Positions 20,408-29,434 of a stretch of 34,311 nucleotides of DNA are shown piece after piece. The DNA is from Streptomyces gardneri (GTDB taxonomy: Bacteria; Actinomycetota; Actinomycetes; Streptomycetales; Streptomycetaceae). The stretch covers positions 1 to 34,311 of the forward strand of contig NZ_BJMN01000070.1 in assembly GCF_006539185.1 (NCBI RefSeq), given 5' to 3'. Positions within the stretch are counted from its first letter, which is position 1; each line of letters begins with the position of its first letter. A model generated the notes under the pieces. The model worked only from the letters and a program-made list of their open reading frames with translations, made no database searches and was not told where the DNA came from. The translations under genes were made by a program, and so were the position numbers.

Positions 20408-23400
20408 TTACTCCTCGTCGGAGCCCTCGCCCTCCAGGTCGCCTTCCGTCTCCAGGAAGACCTGGCGCAGGGCGGCCAGGGTCTCCGGGTCCGGCTTCTC
20501 CCACATGCCGCGGGACTCGGCTTCGAGGAGGCGTTCCGCGATGCCGTGCAGGGCCCAGGGGTTGGCTTCCTTCAGGAAGGCCTGGTTGTCCGCGTCCAGG
20601 ACGTACTCCTGGGTGAGCTTGTCGTACATCCAGTCGGCGACCACGCCCGTCGTGGCGTCGTAGCCGAAGAGGTAGTCGACCGTCGCCGCGAGTTCGAACG
20701 CGCCCTTGTAGCCGTGGCGGCGCATCGCCTCGATCCAGCGCGGGTTGACCACGCGGGCCCGGAAGACCCGGGAGGTCTCCTCGACCAGCGTGCGGGTGCG
20801 GACCGTCTCCGGGCGGGTGGAGTCGCCGATGTACGCCTCGGGGGCCGTGCCCTTCAGCGCGCGGACGGTCGCCACCATGCCGCCGTGGTACTGGAAGTAG
20901 TCGTCGGAGTCCGCGATGTCGTGCTCACGGGTGTCCGTGTTCTTCGCCGCGACCGCGATCCGCTTGTAGGCGGTCTCCATCTCCTCGCGGGCCGGACGGC
21001 CTTCGAGACCGCGGCCGTAGGCGTAGCCGCCCCAGACCGTGTAGACCTCCGCGAGGTCGGCGTCCGTGCGCCAGTCGCGGCTGTCGATCAGCTGGAGGAT
21101 GCCCGCGCCGTACGTACCGGGGCGGGAGCCGAAGATACGGGTCGTGGCGCGCCGCTCGTCGCCGTGCTCGGCCAGGTCGGCCTGCGCGTGCGCCCGGACG
21201 TAGTTGTCCGAGGCCGGCTCGTCGAGGCCCGCGACCAGGCGTACGGCATCGTCGAGGAGACCGATGACGTGCGGGAACGCGTCGCGGAAGAAACCGGAGA
21301 TGCGGAGGGTGACGTCCACGCGGGGGCGGCCGAGCTCGGCGAGCGGGATCGGCTCCAGGCCGTTCACACGGCGCGAGGCGTCGTCCCAGAGCGGGCGGAC
21401 GCCGAGCAGGGCGAGCGCCTCGGCCACGTCGTCGCCGGCGGTCCGCATCGCGCTCGTCCCCCACAGGGAGAGGCCCACCGAGGTCGGCCACTCGCCGTTG
21501 TCGGTGCGGTAGCGCTCCAGGAGCGAGTCGGCGAGGGCCTGGCCCGTCTCCCACGCGAGGCGGGACGGCACGGCCTTCGGGTCGACCGAGTAGAAGTTGC
21601 GGCCCGTCGGCAGGACGTTGACCAGACCGCGCAGCGGGGAGCCGGACGGGCCCGCGGGGACGAAGCCGCCGTTCAGGGCGTGCACGGCGTGGGTCAGCTC
21701 GTCGGTGGTCGCGGCGAGGCGCGGCACGACCTGCTCGCAGGCGAAGCGGAGGACGTCCGCCACCTCGGGGCCGTGGGCGGCGGCGACCGTCGGGACCGCG
21801 TCCACCGACCAGCCCGCGGCCTCCATCGCCTCGACCAGCTCGCGCGCCGTCGCCTCCGCCTCGTCGGCGGTCGTCCGGGTCGCGGCCGACTCGTCGAGAC
21901 CCAGGGCCTCGCGGAGGCCGAGGAGTGCCTGCGTACCGCCCCAGATCTGGCGGGCGCGGAGGATCGAGAGGACCAGGTTGACCCGGGCCTCGCCCTCCGG
22001 GGCGCCGCCGAGGACGTGCAGGCCGTCGCGGATCTGGGCGTCCTTGACCTCGCACAGCCAGCCGTCGACGTGCAGCAGGAAGTCGTCGAAGCCGTCGTCC
22101 TCCGGACGGTCCTGGAGCCCCAGGTCGTGGTCGAGCTTGGCCGCCTGGATCAGCGTCCAGATCTGCGCGCGGATCGAAGGCAGCTTGGACGGGTCCATGG
22201 ACGAGATCTGCGCGTACTCGTCGAGGAGCTGCTCCAGGCGTGCGATGTCGCCGTAGGACTCGGCGCGCGCCATCGGCGGCACCAGGTGGTCGACGAGGGT
22301 CGCGTGGACGCGCCGCTTGGCCTGCGTGCCCTCGCCCGGGTCGTTGACGAGGAAGGGGTAGACGAGAGGGATGTCGCCGAGGGCCGCGTCCGGGCCGCAG
22401 GCGGCGGACAGGCCGGCGTTCTTGCCGGGCAGCCACTCCAGGTTGCCGTGCTTGCCCAGGTGGACCATGGCGTCGGCGCCGAAGCCGCCGTCCTCGGCAC
22501 GGGCGGCGATCCAGCGGTAGGCGGCCAGGTAGTGGTGGGACGGCGGCAGATCGGGGTCGTGGTAGATCGCGATCGGGTTCTCGCCGAAGCCGCGCGGCGG
22601 CTGGATGAGGATCAGCAGGTTCCCGCGGCGCAGGGCGGCGAGGACGATGTCGCCCTCCGGGTTGCGGGAGCGGTCCAGGAACATCTCGCCCGGGGCCGGG
22701 CCCCAGTGCTCCTCGACGTCCGACCGCAGCTCGGCGGGGAGTTCGGCGTACCAGCGCTTGTAGTCGGCGGCCGGGATGCGGACCGGGTTCCGGGCGAGCT
22801 GCTCCTCGGTGAGCCAGTCCTGGTCGTGGCCGCCGGCCTCGATGAGGGCGTAGATCAGCTCGTCGCCGTCGCCGGAGACCAGGCCCGGGAGGTCCTCGAT
22901 CGGACCGAAGTCGTACCCCTCGGCGATCAGCCGGCGCAGGAGGGCCACGGCGGAGGCCGGGGTGTCCAGGCCCACCGCGTTGCCGATGCGGGAGTGCTTC
23001 GTCGGGTACGCGGAGAGGACGAGCGCCAGCTTCTTCTCGGCGTTCGGGATGTGCCGCAGGCGCGCGTGACGGACCGCGATCCCGGCGACGCGGGCGGCGC
23101 GCTCGGCGTCCGCGACGTACGCGGGCAGGCCGTCCGCGTCGATCTCCTTGAAGGAGAACGGGACGGTGATGAGCCGGCCGTCGAACTCGGGCACGGCGAC
23201 CTGGCTGGCCGCGTCCAGCGGCGACAGGCCCTCGTCGTTCTCCTCCCAGTTCTCCCGCGAACCGGTCAGGCACAGCGCCTGGAGGATCGGCACGTCGAGC
23301 GCGGCGAGCGCGCCCGCGTCCCAGGCCTCCTCGTCGCCGCCGGCCTGCGCCTCGGCGGGCTTGGTGCCGCCCGCCGCGAGGACGGTGGTGACGATCGCGT

Positions 23401-24040
23401 CGGCGGTACGGAGCCGGTCGAGCAGCTCGGGCTCGGGGGCCCGCAGGGACGCCACGTACAGCGGGAGCGCCCGCGCGCCCGCGTCCTCGACCGCCGAGCA
23501 GAGGGTGTCCACGAAGGCGGTGTTCCCGCTCATGTGGTGGGCGCGGTAGTAGAGCACCGCGATCGTCGGGCCGTCCGTCGGCCGGGCCGTGCGCTCCAGC
23601 GGGCCCCAGGTGGGGGCGGCGGCCGGGGCCTCGAAGCCGTGGCCGGTGAGGAGGACGGTGTCGGAGAGGAAGCGGGCCAGCTGCTCCAGGTTCGCGGGGC
23701 CGCCGTGCGCGAGGTAGGCGTGCGCCTCGGTGGCGACGCCGACGGGGACGGTCGACGTCTCCATCAGCTGCGCGTCGGGGGCCTGTTCGCCGCTGAGCAC
23801 GACGACCGGCTTCCCGGTGGCGCGGATCGCGTCGATCCCCTCCTCCCAGGAGCGGATGCCGCCCAGGAGGCGGACGACGACGAGGTCGACGCCGTCGAGG
23901 AGGCCGGGAAGCTCGGCGAGGGGCCGCCGGGAGGGGTTGGCGAAGCGGTACTCCACCGGGCCGCCGGTTCCGGCGGAGGCGGCGTTCGCCGCGCGGGCGC
24001 TGAGCAGGTCGGTGTCGGAGTGCGACAGCAGCAGAAGCAT
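20408..24040 (-). CDS. cobN: Cobaltochelatase subunit CobN
   Basis: This 1210-residue protein has normal CobN length and full-length CobN/magnesium-chelatase-H similarity. Recognisable segments include IAVLYYRAHHMSGNTAFVDT (~residue 145), EKKLALVLSAYPTKHSRIGN, MVHLGKHGNLEWLPGK, PLVYPFLVNDPGEGTQAKRR and the C-terminal HEHD/DYFQYHGGMVAT and RWIEAMRRHGYKGAFE stretches. CobN binds hydrogenobyrinic acid a,c-diamide and inserts Co2+ with ATP-hydrolysing CobS/CobT or ChlI/D-like partners, which are not in this window. A cobalamin riboswitch lies directly upstream. The ATG at 24040 has a weak GGAAGGG upstream. Confidence 0.97.
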   Translation of the reverse strand: MLLLLSHSDTDLLSARAANAASAGTGGPVEYRFANPSRRPLAELPGLLDGVDLVVVRLLGGIRSWEEGIDAIRATGKPVVVLSGEQAPDAQLMETSTVPVGVATEAHAYLAHGGPANLEQLARFLSDTVLLTGHGFEAPAAAPTWGPLERTARPTDGPTIAVLYYRAHHMSGNTAFVDTLCSAVEDAGARALPLYVASLRAPEPELLDRLRTADAIVTTVLAAGGTKPAEAQAGGDEEAWDAGALAALDVPILQALCLTGSRENWEENDEGLSPLDAASQVAVPEFDGRLITVPFSFKEIDADGLPAYVADAERAARVAGIAVRHARLRHIPNAEKKLALVLSAYPTKHSRIGNAVGLDTPASAVALLRRLIAEGYDFGPIEDLPGLVSGDGDELIYALIEAGGHDQDWLTEEQLARNPVRIPAADYKRWYAELPAELRSDVEEHWGPAPGEMFLDRSRNPEGDIVLAALRRGNLLILIQPPRGFGENPIAIYHDPDLPPSHHYLAAYRWIAARAEDGGFGADAMVHLGKHGNLEWLPGKNAGLSAACGPDAALGDIPLVYPFLVNDPGEGTQAKRRVHATLVDHLVPPMARAESYGDIARLEQLLDEYAQISSMDPSKLPSIRAQIWTLIQAAKLDHDLGLQDRPEDDGFDDFLLHVDGWLCEVKDAQIRDGLHVLGGAPEGEARVNLVLSILRARQIWGGTQALLGLREALGLDESAATRTTADEAEATARELVEAMEAAGWSVDAVPTVAAAHGPEVADVLRFACEQVVPRLAATTDELTHAVHALNGGFVPAGPSGSPLRGLVNVLPTGRNFYSVDPKAVPSRLAWETGQALADSLLERYRTDNGEWPTSVGLSLWGTSAMRTAGDDVAEALALLGVRPLWDDASRRVNGLEPIPLAELGRPRVDVTLRISGFFRDAFPHVIGLLDDAVRLVAGLDEPASDNYVRAHAQADLAEHGDERRATTRIFGSRPGTYGAGILQLIDSRDWRTDADLAEVYTVWGGYAYGRGLEGRPAREEMETAYKRIAVAAKNTDTREHDIADSDDYFQYHGGMVATVRALKGTAPEAYIGDSTRPETVRTRTLVEETSRVFRARVVNPRWIEAMRRHGYKGAFELAATVDYLFGYDATTGVVADWMYDKLTQEYVLDADNQAFLKEANPWALHGIAERLLEAESRGMWEKPDPETLAALRQVFLETEGDLEGEGSDEE

Positions 24041-24084
24041 GGCGAGCGCAGGCCCTTCCTCGGGGTTGTCCGCGCCCCGGGTGG

Positions 24085-24205
24085 TCGTGTGGACGGCGGG
24101 AGTTCCTGACTCACCCGTACCGTCGCCGGTACGGGCTCACAGTGGCGGGACCGCGCCGGATTCTCACCGGGCTTCCTCCCCGGGGTCCTGGGACCCCATG
24201 CCGAT
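24085..24205 (-). ncRNA. Cobalamin riboswitch controlling cobN
   Basis: On the minus strand the element shows GGAGGAAGCCCGGTGAGAAT, the B12 box GCCACTGTGA (24146-24137), a P-stem CCCGTACCGGCGACGGTACGGG and GAGTCAGGAAC (24112-24102). The cobN start is about 45 nt below its end. High cobalamin should reduce CobN synthesis. The strand faces cobN only; the divergent cobG operon does not receive it. Confidence 0.94.
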
Positions 24206-24209
24206 CTGC

Positions 24210-24215
24210 ATCCTA
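24210..24215 (-). promoter_or_regulatory. -10 element of the cobN riboswitch transcript
   Basis: TAGGAT on the minus strand is a consensus-like streptomycete -10 and would start transcription near 24203, just before the riboswitch core. No good -35 is visible at 17-18 bp. Confidence 0.45.
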
Positions 24216-24292
24216 GATCGTGGCGTCGGCGGCACGGGGCGGGCCGTGGAGTCGGCCGGATCACACTCGGTGGCGGCCTGGTTCCCCGTGGG

Positions 24293-24298
24293 TATGCT
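24293..24298 (+). promoter_or_regulatory. -10 element for leaderless cobG transcript
   Basis: TATGCT lies 7 bp before ATG 24306. With transcription starting at the A of that ATG the mRNA would be leaderless, which is common in Streptomyces and explains the missing Shine-Dalgarno. An in-frame ATG at 24294 lies inside this hexamer and would be the alternative start. Confidence 0.4.
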
Positions 24299-24305
24299 CG
24301 CCGCC

Positions 24306-25586
24306 ATGCCGCCCACCCCACCCTCGACTCCCGAACGGGACGAAGCGCGCAAGCGGGACCGTGGCGACGCCTGCCCCGGGGCGCTGCGCCTGCACGCCGC
24401 CGACGACGGCCGGCTGGCCCGACTGCGGCTGCCCGCAGGACGCTTGACGGCACATCAGGTCGAGACGCTGGCGGCCGCCGCGGAGACCCTCGGCGACGGA
24501 CGGATCAGCCTCACCTCCCGGGGGAACGCGGAGCTGCGCGGCCTCGCGGAGGAGTGCGGGGCGGAGCTCGCCGCGCTGCTCGCGGAGGCGGGCCTGCTGC
24601 CCTCCCCCACGCACGAGCGCGTGCGCAACATCGTGGCCTCCCCCGCCGCGGGCCTCGACGGACTCGGCGGCCCCGAGGTCCAGTTGTGGGCCCGCGAGCT
24701 GGACGCCCTGCTCTGCGCCGAGCCCTGGGCAGCGGCGCTTTCCGGCCGTTTCCTCTTCGTCCTCGACGACGGCCGCGCCGACGTGGCGGGCCTCGGCGGC
24801 GATGTGACCTTGGTCGCAGTGGAGCCGAGCACCGCGCCGGACCCGGGTGCCGCGCAGGAGCCGAGCGTCACGCAGGAGCCGGGCGCCGCGCGCCTGTACG
24901 TCGGTGGGCGGGCCTGGCGGGTCGCCGGAGCCGACGCGCCCCGCGCCGCGCTCGCCGCCGCCGAGGCCTTCCTCGACGCCGCCCGCACGGCCGGGACCGG
25001 CGCCTGGCGGGTGCGGGAGCTGCCCGAGGGGTGCGCCCCTGACGTGGCGGGCGCGCTCGACCGCGCGGGGATCGCGGCGGAGCCCGTAACGGCGGCCGAC
25101 TCACTGCTGGTCTACGGCCCACCGCTCACCCCCGGGCCCCTCGGCCCCACCTCCCTGTACGTCCTCGCGCCCCTCGGCCGCCTCACCGCCGCCCAGCTGC
25201 GCGCGCTGCTGCCCGCGGAGGAGGTACGGCTGACGCCGTGGCGCGGCGCGGTCGTCGTCGGAGCGGGGCCGTCCGAGGACCGGCTCGCCGCCCTCGACTC
25301 CCACGGGCTGATCACCCACCCCGTCTCCCCCTGGGCCGGCGTCAGCGCCTGCACGGGGCGGCCGGGCTGCGCCAAGTCCCTCGCGGACGTCCGCGCGGAC
25401 GCGGCCCCGGGTTCCACGCGGGGCCTCCCCGTCCACTACTCCGGGTGTGAGCGCCGCTGCGGGCACCCGCACGGCACCTGGGTCGACGTCGTCGCCACCG
25501 CCGACGGCGCCTATCTGGTGGACGGCGCCCCCACCCCCCGTACCGCCCTGCCCGACGCAGTGACCACGGCCCGCACGACGAGATGA
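24306..25586 (+). CDS. cobG: Precorrin-3B synthase (CobG)
   Basis: This 426-residue protein of the nitrite/sulfite reductase fold has two half-domains (ISLTSRGNAELRGL near residue 65, and the C-terminal half). The [4Fe-4S] cysteine set is complete: ACTGRPGC (Cx5C) and SGCERRCGHP (Cx3C). CobG uses O2 to hydroxylate precorrin-3A and form the gamma-lactone of precorrin-3B in the aerobic cobalamin route. A duplicated hydrophilic insertion (PDPGAAQEPSVTQEPGAAR, ~residues 178-197) looks like a small expansion. The 3' end overlaps cobH by 4 nt (ATGA). It heads the cobG-cobH-cobIJ operon. Confidence 0.94.
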   Translation: MPPTPPSTPERDEARKRDRGDACPGALRLHAADDGRLARLRLPAGRLTAHQVETLAAAAETLGDGRISLTSRGNAELRGLAEECGAELAALLAEAGLLPSPTHERVRNIVASPAAGLDGLGGPEVQLWARELDALLCAEPWAAALSGRFLFVLDDGRADVAGLGGDVTLVAVEPSTAPDPGAAQEPSVTQEPGAARLYVGGRAWRVAGADAPRAALAAAEAFLDAARTAGTGAWRVRELPEGCAPDVAGALDRAGIAAEPVTAADSLLVYGPPLTPGPLGPTSLYVLAPLGRLTAAQLRALLPAEEVRLTPWRGAVVVGAGPSEDRLAALDSHGLITHPVSPWAGVSACTGRPGCAKSLADVRADAAPGSTRGLPVHYSGCERRCGHPHGTWVDVVATADGAYLVDGAPTPRTALPDAVTTARTTR

Positions 25587-26236
25587 GCGAGAGCAACAGG
25601 ATGTTCGACTACGAGAAGGACGGGGCGGAGATCTACCGCCGGTCCTTTGCCACGATCCGCGCCGAGGCGGACCTCGCGGGCCTGCCCGCCGACGTCGCCC
25701 AGGTGGCGGTCCGGATGATCCACGCCTGCGGCATGACCGACCTCGTCCAGGACATCGCGTACTCGCCCCAGGTCGTCGCGAACGCCCGCGAGGCCCTGCG
25801 CGCCGGCGCCCCGATCCTCTGCGACGCCCAGATGGTCGCCAGCGGCGTCACCCGCAAGCGGCTGCCCGCCGACAACGAGGTGCTCTGCGCGCTCTCCGAC
25901 CCGGCCGTGCCGGGCCTCGCCGCCGAACTCGGCACCACCCGCTCCGCCGCCGCGCTCGAACTGTGGCGGGACCGCCTCGAAGGCTCCGTCGTCGCCATCG
26001 GCAACGCCCCCACCGCCCTCTTCCACCTCCTGGAGATGATCGCGAAGGGCGCGGGGAAGCCCGCCGCCGTCCTCGGCATACCGGTCGGCTTCATCGGCGC
26101 CGCCGAGTCCAAGGACGCGCTGGCCGAGAACGTCCTCGACCTCGACTACCTGGTCGTACGGGGCCGGCGCGGCGGCAGCGCCATGACGGCCGCCGCGATC
26201 AACGCGATCGCTCACGAAGCGGAGATCCAGGCATGA
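25583..26236 (+). CDS. cobH: Precorrin-8X methylmutase (CobH/CbiC)
   Basis: This 217-residue protein of full family length has the catalytic-region histidine in VRMIHACGM, ILCDAQMVASGVTRKRLP, VVAIGNAPTALFHLLEMI and PAAVLGIPVGFIGAAESKDA. It moves the methyl group from C-11 to C-12, turning precorrin-8X into hydrogenobyrinate. ATG overlaps the cobG stop and its own stop overlaps the cobIJ start, so the three genes are translationally coupled. Confidence 0.96.
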   Translation: MSESNRMFDYEKDGAEIYRRSFATIRAEADLAGLPADVAQVAVRMIHACGMTDLVQDIAYSPQVVANAREALRAGAPILCDAQMVASGVTRKRLPADNEVLCALSDPAVPGLAAELGTTRSAAALELWRDRLEGSVVAIGNAPTALFHLLEMIAKGAGKPAAVLGIPVGFIGAAESKDALAENVLDLDYLVVRGRRGGSAMTAAAINAIAHEAEIQA

Positions 26237-27732
26237 GCACCGCGCACACGACCGGCAAGCTGTACGGGGTCGGGCTCGGCCCCGGCGACCCGAACCTCAT
26301 GACGGTCGCGGCGGTCAAGGCCATCGCCGCCGCCGACGTCGTCGCCTACCACTCGGCCCGCCACGGCCGCTCGATCGCGCGCTCCATCGCCGCCGAGCAC
26401 ATCCGCGAGGACCACGTCGAGGAGCGGCTGATGTACCCGCTCACCGTCGAGACCACGGACCACCCCGGCGGCTACCGGGGCGCGTTGAACGACTTCTACG
26501 AGGAGGCCGCGGCCCGCCTCGCCGCGCACCTCGACGCCGGCCGCACGGTCGCCGTCCTCGCCGAGGGCGACCCGCTCTTCTACGGCTCGTACCAGCACAT
26601 GCACAAGCGGCTCGCGGACCGCTACGACACGACCGTCATCCCCGGCGTCACCTCGGTGAGCGCCGCCGCCGCCCGGCTCGGCGAGCCGCTGTGCGAGGCG
26701 GAGGAGGTCCTCACGATCATCCCCGGCACCCTGCCGGAGGACGAGCTGACGGCCCGTCTCGCGGGCACCGACTCGGCGGTCGTGATGAAGCTCGGCCGCA
26801 CCTTCCCCACCGTGAAGCGCGCCCTGGAGCGGGCGGGCCGCCTCGACGACGCCCGGTACGTGGAGCGGGCGTTCATGTCGGGCGAGCGGACGGGCACCCT
26901 GTCCGAGATCGACCCCGAGTCGGTCCCGTACTTCTCGGTCGCCGTCCTGCCCTCCCGTATCGACCAGGAGCCTCCCGTGCGGGAGCGGGGCGAGGTCGTC
27001 GTCGTCGGCACCGGACCGGCCGGCGCGCCCTGGCTGACGCCCGAGTCGCGCGGCGCGCTCGTCAACGCCGACGTCCTCGTCGGCTACACCACCTACCTGG
27101 ACCGGGTGCCCGAGCTGCGGCCCGGGCAGATCCGGCACGGCTCCGACAACAAGGTCGAGTCGGAGCGCGCCGAGTTCGCGCTCGACCTGGCCCGGCGCGG
27201 CCGGAAGGTCGCGGTCGTCTCCGGCGGCGACCCGGGCGTCTTCGCCATGGCCACCGCCGTCCTGGAGGTCGCCTGCGAACCGGAGTACGCGGACGTGCCC
27301 GTACGGGTCCTCCCCGGCGTGACCGCCGCCAACGCGGCGGCGGCAGCGGCGGGCGCCCCCCTCGGCCACGACTACGCCACGATCTCCCTCTCGGACCGCC
27401 TCAAGCCCTGGGACGTCATCGAGGCCCGGCTGCGCGCCGCCGCCGGCGCCGACCTGGTCATCGCCCTCTACAACCCGGGCTCCAAGTCCCGTACGCACCA
27501 GGTCGCCGCGGCCCGCGACCTCCTCCTCGAACTGCGCGCCCCGGAGACCCCGGTGGTCGTCGCCCGCGACGTGGGCGGCCCGGAGCAGTCGGTCCGCGTC
27601 CTGACCCTGAAGACCCTGGACCCGTCCGAGGTCGACATGCGCACCCTGCTCCTCGTCGGCTCCTCGCAGACGCGGGCGGTCGAGCGGGCGGACGGCCGGA
27701 CGATCGCCTGGACGCCGCGCCGGTACGGCTGA
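26233..27732 (+). CDS. cobIJ: Bifunctional CobIJ: precorrin-2 C20- and precorrin-3B C17-methyltransferase
   Basis: This 499-residue fusion of two SAM-dependent corrin methyltransferases has a CobI half, residues ~9-240 (LYGVGLGPGDPNLMTVAAVK, LAEGDPLFYGSYQHM, VIPGVTSVSAAAARL). The CobJ half covers ~255-495 (VVVVGTGPAGAPWLTPESRG, VVSGGDPGVFAMATAVLE, VLPGVTAANAAAAAAGAPLG, LYNPGSKSRTHQ). CobI methylates C-20 before CobG acts; CobJ contracts the ring after it, so the operon brackets the CobG step. The fusion is typical of actinobacteria. It ends 1 bp before the convergent serine hydrolase gene. Confidence 0.96.
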   Translation: MSTAHTTGKLYGVGLGPGDPNLMTVAAVKAIAAADVVAYHSARHGRSIARSIAAEHIREDHVEERLMYPLTVETTDHPGGYRGALNDFYEEAAARLAAHLDAGRTVAVLAEGDPLFYGSYQHMHKRLADRYDTTVIPGVTSVSAAAARLGEPLCEAEEVLTIIPGTLPEDELTARLAGTDSAVVMKLGRTFPTVKRALERAGRLDDARYVERAFMSGERTGTLSEIDPESVPYFSVAVLPSRIDQEPPVRERGEVVVVGTGPAGAPWLTPESRGALVNADVLVGYTTYLDRVPELRPGQIRHGSDNKVESERAEFALDLARRGRKVAVVSGGDPGVFAMATAVLEVACEPEYADVPVRVLPGVTAANAAAAAAGAPLGHDYATISLSDRLKPWDVIEARLRAAAGADLVIALYNPGSKSRTHQVAAARDLLLELRAPETPVVVARDVGGPEQSVRVLTLKTLDPSEVDMRTLLLVGSSQTRAVERADGRTIAWTPRRYG

Positions 27733-27733
27733 A

Positions 27734-29284
27734 TCAGCCGGTCCTGGTGAAGGTACCGAGACCCTCCTGGTCCAGGTACTCGACGCGGACGGTCTTCCCG
27801 TCCGGGGAGAACGTGACGCCGGTCGGGCCGACGGCGTTCTCCCCGCGCGTCGGGAAGCTGAACGTGTCGCCGTCGTAGTGCGTGAGCCGGTACGTCTGGG
27901 GCTCCGGCCCCAGACGCAGGACCAGACCGCCGTTCTCCTCGGCCACCGTCAGCCGGCCGTAGTAGTCGTTGGCGTACGTGCCGGTGTAGGCGCCGGCGGC
28001 CTTCGCGGGGGTGGCGTCGGCGGGTGTCTTCGCGAAGTCCGTGGTGGACTTCCCGGCGTCCGCCTCCTGCTCGTAGAGCGCGTTGACGAGCGGCAGCCAG
28101 TCCCTGCTGGGCTCGCCGGTCTGAGCGACGTCGAAGAAGTCGAGAGCGACGGCGTCCGCGACACCGGCCGGCGCCCCGTTGGTGAGGACGACGATCCCGA
28201 GCTGCTCGCCCGGCAGCATCGTGACGTTGGTGTGCGCGCCGAGTGCGAACGCGCCGGTGTGCGAGAGGCGCAGCCTGCCCTCGTCGTCGTACGACACGTT
28301 CCAGCCGAGGCCGTAGAAGCCGGTGCGGCCGGCCGGTGCGCGGGGCGGTGAGGCGACGGCCTCGGGGTGGTGGGTGAGGGTCAGGGCGTCCTCGGCGACG
28401 ATCCGGCGGCCGTCGAGCTCGCCGTTCGCCAGCTGGAGCCGCAGCCAGACCGCCATGTCGCGGGCCGAGGAGCTGACGCCGCCGGCCGGTGACTGGGCGT
28501 CGGGGTCGCGGACGTACCGCGGCTTCCAGGTCCCGTCGGGCATCTTGACGTGGCCGTGGGCCCGGTCGGGGTTGGCGGCGAAGTCCTCGAAGCGGGAGCT
28601 GGTGTCGTTCATCCCGGCGGGCTTGTAGAGGGTGTCCTCGGCGAGCTTCTCCCAGGGCACGTTCTTCTCGGCGGCGACGGCCTCGGCGGCCGCCGTCAGA
28701 CCGAAGTTGGTGTACGCGTAGCTCGCGCGGAACGGTGCGAGGGACTCGTACCGCAGATGGGACAGGATGTACTCCTGGTCGTAGCCGAGGTCCTCCAGGA
28801 GGTCGCCCGCGTGGTCGGGCAGGCCGCTGCGGTGCGAGAACAGGTCGGCGACCGTCACATGGGAGCTCACCCACGGGTCCTTCAGCCGGAACTCGGGCAG
28901 TTCGGGGGCGACGGGCCGCTGCCATCCCTCGACGCCGACGGCCCCGGCGACGATCGTGGACGCGATCGGCTTCGACACCGAGGCGAGCTGGAAGACCGTG
29001 TCGGCGTCGACACGGGCCGCCTTGCCGACCTCACGGACCCCGTATCCCTTGACAACGACGACCTTGTCCTCGTACACGACGGCGACGGAGACCCCGGGGA
29101 CACCGGTGCGCTTCATCAGGTCCGTGACGGTGGCGTCGAGCCGACCGACCGCGCGATCCACGTCCGCCTTGTCGAGCACGGGGGGCGGTTGCGGCGGCGG
29201 CGGTTCAGGGGTGGGCGAGGGGCTCGGCGCGGCGCCCAGGAGCGCCACGAGCCCCGCTGTGACCAGCCAGCGGACCGTACTCAC
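27734..29284 (-). CDS. Secreted serine hydrolase (class C beta-lactamase/D-peptidase family)
   Basis: This 516-residue protein has a hydrophobic N-terminus (VRWLVTAGLVALLGAAP), a Pro-rich linker and a beta-lactamase-type transpeptidase fold. The catalytic motif is Ser102-V-S-Lys105 (QLASVSKPIAS), followed by Tyr191-T-Asn193 and SHTGAF in place of KTG. A ~100-residue C-terminal lipocalin-like extension follows (GAYTGTYANDYYGRLTV). The family includes D-aminopeptidases, esterases and Pab87-type peptidases; which one cannot be told. GTG 29284 is the best start, but its GGAGG is unusually close (1-2 nt). It sits inside the cobalamin region with no obvious link to it. Confidence 0.9.
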   Translation of the reverse strand: MSTVRWLVTAGLVALLGAAPSPSPTPEPPPPQPPPVLDKADVDRAVGRLDATVTDLMKRTGVPGVSVAVVYEDKVVVVKGYGVREVGKAARVDADTVFQLASVSKPIASTIVAGAVGVEGWQRPVAPELPEFRLKDPWVSSHVTVADLFSHRSGLPDHAGDLLEDLGYDQEYILSHLRYESLAPFRASYAYTNFGLTAAAEAVAAEKNVPWEKLAEDTLYKPAGMNDTSSRFEDFAANPDRAHGHVKMPDGTWKPRYVRDPDAQSPAGGVSSSARDMAVWLRLQLANGELDGRRIVAEDALTLTHHPEAVASPPRAPAGRTGFYGLGWNVSYDDEGRLRLSHTGAFALGAHTNVTMLPGEQLGIVVLTNGAPAGVADAVALDFFDVAQTGEPSRDWLPLVNALYEQEADAGKSTTDFAKTPADATPAKAAGAYTGTYANDYYGRLTVAEENGGLVLRLGPEPQTYRLTHYDGDTFSFPTRGENAVGPTGVTFSPDGKTVRVEYLDQEGLGTFTRTG

Positions 29285-29337
29285 CCCTCCATTGAACGCC
29301 GCGCCGAATCCCCTGTCGCGCGGAAGGAACCCGCCGG

Positions 29338-29343
29338 TAGAGT
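29338..29343 (+). promoter_or_regulatory. -10-like element upstream of the PA14/FN3 gene
   Basis: TAGAGT matches the streptomycete -10 pattern in the 150-bp divergent region between the serine hydrolase and the PA14/FN3 gene. The -35 region is poor. Confidence 0.35.
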
Positions 29344-29434
29344 GCGCCTCCGGCGGAACACCGGCCCCACCCGCACCGCCCTTCCCCCACGCATCATCTG
29401 TCTTCCCGCAGGTCCGGAAAGGGCCCCACTCTTC

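Noticed and set aside
20387..24109. 1240-codon open frame on the + strand opposite cobN
   Set aside because: The minus strand encodes a full-length CobN; the + frame is its shadow.
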